Shown: positions 15,386 to 17,774 of the stretch, one piece after another
Layout: every line of letters begins with the position of its first letter
How positions within the stretch are numbered: position 1 is the first letter of the stretch
Assembly: GCA_021809365.1 (NCBI GenBank)
Contig: JAKBAC010000060.1
Location: 1-17,774 of the forward strand
Source of the DNA: Planctomycetota bacterium
Lineage (GTDB): Bacteria > Planctomycetota > Phycisphaerae > WQYP01
Reading direction: 5' to 3'
DNA: 17,774 bases
Notes under the pieces: generated by a model
Seen by the model: the letters and a program-made list of their open reading frames with translations, nothing else
Database searches by the model: none
What the model was told of the DNA's origin: nothing
Program-made: the position numbers and the translations under genes

Positions 15386-15740
15386 ACTCGCGGAACCCGA
15401 ACAGATCATGCGCCGAACGGTGCGGTGCGATTGGATCTGCCGCCATTGCGGGCAGCAGTTCGGTTCAGAAAATATCGCCTATTATTGCGCCACACTGCCG
15501 GATATCATTAAACCGACCTGGTTTTTCGCCGCCATGACCCTGCTGGATCATCTGCGCGATTGCCGGAATGAAGATTATACGGGGAGGCTGGCCGGGCGTT
15601 ACGGATCGGATTTTTTATCGCATCCTCAAATTTATAACTGGTTTAATGAGCACGCGCTGGTGGAAAAACGCCTCATTGAGGAAGAAGAACTTGACGATCA
15701 GCAGGGCCGACGTGCTGGTACTTTTACAGGAGAACGCTGA
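15378..15740 (+). CDS. Small uncharacterised Cys/His protein between the methyltransferase and ubiX
   Basis: I do not recognise this 120-residue protein. It has C17, C21 and C24 (WICRHCG), C37, and H58-x3-C62 (DHLRDC). C21/C24 with H58/C62 would make a C2HC-type zinc site. The C-terminus is acidic and charged (EKRLIEEEELDDQQGRR). It has no signal peptide or membrane segment. It overlaps the methyltransferase by 8 bp and ubiX by 1 bp (TGATG), so all three are translationally coupled. This suggests a role in the same pathway, perhaps regulatory or scaffold, which is inference only. Confidence 0.7.
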   Translation: MRKLAEPEQIMRRTVRCDWICRHCGQQFGSENIAYYCATLPDIIKPTWFFAAMTLLDHLRDCRNEDYTGRLAGRYGSDFLSHPQIYNWFNEHALVEKRLIEEEELDDQQGRRAGTFTGER

Positions 15741-16336
15741 TGTCTAAAACATTTATTCTTGCCATTACCGGTGCCTCCGGGGTAATCTACGCGCGGAAGA
15801 TTCTGCAAGGACTTTCCGCCGCGCGATGTCGGGTTTATCTGGTCATATCTCCCGCAGGTCGGCGGATTCTGCATGATGAGCTGGGGCTGGAACATCCGGG
15901 GCCGGATGCGCTTCTGGGCGAGGCGATGCCGCATGACATTATCCACCTGCCATATAACGATATCGGGGCTTGCATCGCCTCCGGTTCATTTCCGACCGAT
16001 GGTATGATCATTGCCCCCTGTTCGAGCAACAAATTGGCGGAAACCGCCCATGGCCTCGGTGACAATCTTATAGCCCGCGCCGCCCAGGTGACGCTTAAGG
16101 AGCGTCGTCTGCTGATTCTGCTGCACCGCGAAATGCCCATTGGATTAATTGAAATCCGCAATATGGCCCAACTCGTGGAAGCCGGTGGTATTATCTGTCC
16201 GGCCAGTCCAGGTTTTTATAAAAATCCGCAGAACATAGATGATCTGGTGGCCATGGTCGCGGGCCGCGTGCTGGATTTGGCGGGCGTTCCCCACAAATGG
16301 AATACCCGCTGGATGGGAGCCGGGGCCGCGCGATAG
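15740..16336 (+). CDS. ubiX: Flavin prenyltransferase UbiX
   Basis: The 198-residue flavoprotein joins a dimethylallyl group to FMN, making the prenylated FMN cofactor needed by UbiD-type decarboxylases. Family motifs are present: FILAITGASGVIYA (5-18), IASGSFPTDGMIIAPCSSNKLA (79-100), RAAQVTLKERRLLILLHREMP (113-133, with basic and acidic active-site residues) and ICPASPGFYKNPQNIDDLV (152-170). The ATG at 15740 has AGGAG 7 bp upstream. No ubiD is in the window, so its client enzyme is encoded elsewhere. With the methyltransferase upstream, it probably supports the decarboxylation step of quinone synthesis. Confidence 0.93.
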   Translation: MSKTFILAITGASGVIYARKILQGLSAARCRVYLVISPAGRRILHDELGLEHPGPDALLGEAMPHDIIHLPYNDIGACIASGSFPTDGMIIAPCSSNKLAETAHGLGDNLIARAAQVTLKERRLLILLHREMPIGLIEIRNMAQLVEAGGIICPASPGFYKNPQNIDDLVAMVAGRVLDLAGVPHKWNTRWMGAGAAR

Positions 16337-16344
16337 CAGTGCGA

Positions 16345-16370
16345 CGGATCGGGTTTATAAACCGGGTCCG
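16345..16370. other. Imperfect 26-bp palindrome between convergent genes
   Basis: A perfect 12-bp palindrome, GGTTTATAAACC (16352-16363), lies at the centre of a 26-bp imperfect palindrome with CGGATC on the left and GGGTCCG on the right. It is 9 bp after the ubiX stop and 148 bp from the Sel1 gene end. It could be a bidirectional transcription end or a dimer-binding site. No T-run follows, so a standard terminator is not supported. The rest of 16371-16517 shows no gene. Confidence 0.4.
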
Positions 16371-16517
16371 ATTCGCTCCCTGCGAAGACCGACGGCACCA
16401 CATGACCATGACGGCGCTCCGGGGACCTAACGCGACTGAGCACCGTGGCGATCATCCCTAATGATGACATGCTCCCTGTTCGCCCGGCGCTTAACGTTGC
16501 GTGCCGGCGGTGTGTCG

Positions 16518-17774
16518 TTAATTTCCCTGTTGAAGTTCGCGAATGGCTTTTGCCGCGAGAGCCGCTATTTTGCGATTGCCGGATTTCTCAGCTCTGCGAT
16601 ACCACATTCTGGCCTTGCTGTTGTCCCGCGGCACGCCACGACCGAAATTGTAATGCAGGCCAAGGTTGTACATGGCGATGGCATTACCCCTTCTTGCGGC
16701 CTGGTGATAATACTCCATGGCCTTGCCGTCATCCTGCGGCACGCCTTGACCGACGGCGTAAAGCAATCCGATATTGAGCATCGCGTTGGCATTGCCCGCG
16801 GCGGCGGCGTTGCGGTACCATTCCATGGCTCTGGCAAAGTCCCGCGGCACTCCCCGTCCGTTTTGATAAAGTACGCCGACATCCGTCATGGCGTTGCCAT
16901 TGCCCGCCGCCGCGGCCATGCGATACCATTCCATGGCTTTCCTGTAATCCCGCGGCACGCCTTTTCCTTTTTCATATAGCACACCGATATCCGTCATGGC
17001 GCGGCTGTCACCCGCCGCCGCCGCTTGGCGATAGAACGTGACAGCCTTCGCGTAACTCCGTGGCACGCCCTTTCCCGTTTGATAAAGTGAACCAATGTTG
17101 TAAAGGGCATCCACACTGCCTGCCGCTGCCGCTTTACGCCACCATGCCATGGCTCTGACGTAGTCCTGCGGCACGCCTTGACCGGCGTAGTAAAGCCATC
17201 CGATGTTGTCCATTGCCGCCCTATCACCGGTTCCCGCCACCTTGCGGAACAGGTCCATCGCCTTGGCGTAATCGGGTGATACGCCCAAACCATTTTTGTA
17301 GAGCAGGCCGATATTGTTTAATGCGTGAATATCCCCCGCCGCGGCGGATTGGCGGTACCAATCCATTGCCTTGGTGTAGTTCGGCGGTACTCCTCGTCCT
17401 TCCTGATAGAGCACTCCGATATTGTTCATCGCGCGGGCATTACCCGCAGCCGCGGCATCGCGGTACCAACCCATCGCCCTGGCATAATTGTGTGGCACTC
17501 CCTGGCCGTGCTCATAGAGCCAACCGAGATTTTCCATCGCATCGCCCGATCCGAGGGTGGCGGCCCGGCCAAACCAGGCCATGGCGTTGATGTAATCCAT
17601 GGGCACGCCGAGACCTTTTTCATAGAGAAAACCAATGTGGAACATGGCCTGTCTATTTCCCGCCGCCGCGGCCCGGCGGTACCAGTGCATGGCCTTGACA
17701 TAATCTTGCGGTACGGCGTGACCGCGCTGGTAAAGCATGCCAATGTTGTTCATGGCCCCGGCATTGCCCGCAGC
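16518..17774 (-). CDS. Sel1-repeat (SEL1-like TPR) protein, N-terminus off the right edge
   Basis: At least 418 residues lie in the window. The frame stays open through 17774 with repeat sequence (AAGNAGA before the first internal Met), so the gene continues beyond the edge and the Met at 17753 is not its start. It consists of eleven 36-residue Sel1 repeats of the type AMxNIGxLYxxGxGVPxDYxKAMxWYRxAAAAGN, followed by a short charged C-terminal cap (KIAALAAKAIRELQQGN). Sel1 arrays form curved alpha-helical solenoids that bind other proteins. Whether it is secreted cannot be told because the N-terminus is missing. The repeats are visible in the DNA as 108-bp tandem units. It is convergent with ubiX. 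Confidence 0.9.
   Translation of the reverse strand, partial: AAGNAGAMNNIGMLYQRGHAVPQDYVKAMHWYRRAAAAGNRQAMFHIGFLYEKGLGVPMDYINAMAWFGRAATLGSGDAMENLGWLYEHGQGVPHNYARAMGWYRDAAAAGNARAMNNIGVLYQEGRGVPPNYTKAMDWYRQSAAAGDIHALNNIGLLYKNGLGVSPDYAKAMDLFRKVAGTGDRAAMDNIGWLYYAGQGVPQDYVRAMAWWRKAAAAGSVDALYNIGSLYQTGKGVPRSYAKAVTFYRQAAAAGDSRAMTDIGVLYEKGKGVPRDYRKAMEWYRMAAAAGNGNAMTDVGVLYQNGRGVPRDFARAMEWYRNAAAAGNANAMLNIGLLYAVGQGVPQDDGKAMEYYHQAARRGNAIAMYNLGLHYNFGRGVPRDNSKARMWYRRAEKSGNRKIAALAAKAIRELQQGN

Noticed and set aside
16518..17774. CRISPR-like periodicity at the right end.
   Set aside because: The 108-bp periodicity encodes in-frame Sel1 repeats and has no alternating repeat/spacer structure.

Overview
This 17.8 kb window looks like chromosome from a Gram-negative bacterium with moderate to high GC. 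The evidence is a lipoprotein outer-membrane factor, a tripartite RND pump, a heptosyltransferase-like family 9 glycosyltransferase and a menaquinone/ubiquinone-type C-methyltransferase next to a flavin prenyltransferase. Gene style and the menG-type/ubiX neighbourhood would fit Planctomycetota or a similar phylum, but this is only an inference. No tRNA, rRNA, CRISPR array, transposase or phage gene was seen.

Left region (1 to about 11,640): an apparent metal or envelope-stress locus. A divergent gene starts at the left edge. Then come a truncated His/Asp-rich PepSY-like gene with a terminator, an N-acetylmuramoyl-L-alanine amidase, a full-length secreted two-domain PepSY-like protein with 18 His in its last 55 residues (also with a terminator), a reverse-strand COG4705-type membrane protein, and a tightly overlapping operon. 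That operon encodes an OmpR/PhoB-type response regulator, a sensor kinase, an outer-membrane factor, a periplasmic adaptor and an RND permease. The kinase carries a His-rich insert in its periplasmic sensor. An 18-bp box, TTTCAYSTTCCTTTCAYS (11-bp-spaced direct repeats, PhoB-box-like), lies upstream of the amidase, the full-length His-rich protein and the two-component operon. Each copy is 9 bp before a -10-like hexamer. A weaker copy with the same geometry faces the COG4705 gene. This suggests one autoregulated regulon covering the whole region.

Middle region (11,688 to 14,394, all reverse strand): a TMEM175-type potassium channel, a pirin-family cupin and a family 9 glycosyltransferase with a C-terminal cysteine cluster. 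The glycosyltransferase and pirin genes are 7 bp apart and probably co-transcribed.

Right region (14,571 to the end): a consensus -10 precedes an overlapping three-gene operon encoding a UbiE/MenG-type methyltransferase, a small uncharacterised Cys/His protein and a UbiX flavin prenyltransferase, probably serving respiratory quinone synthesis. A convergent reverse-strand gene made almost wholly of 36-residue Sel1 repeats runs off the right edge. A palindrome lies between the convergent genes.
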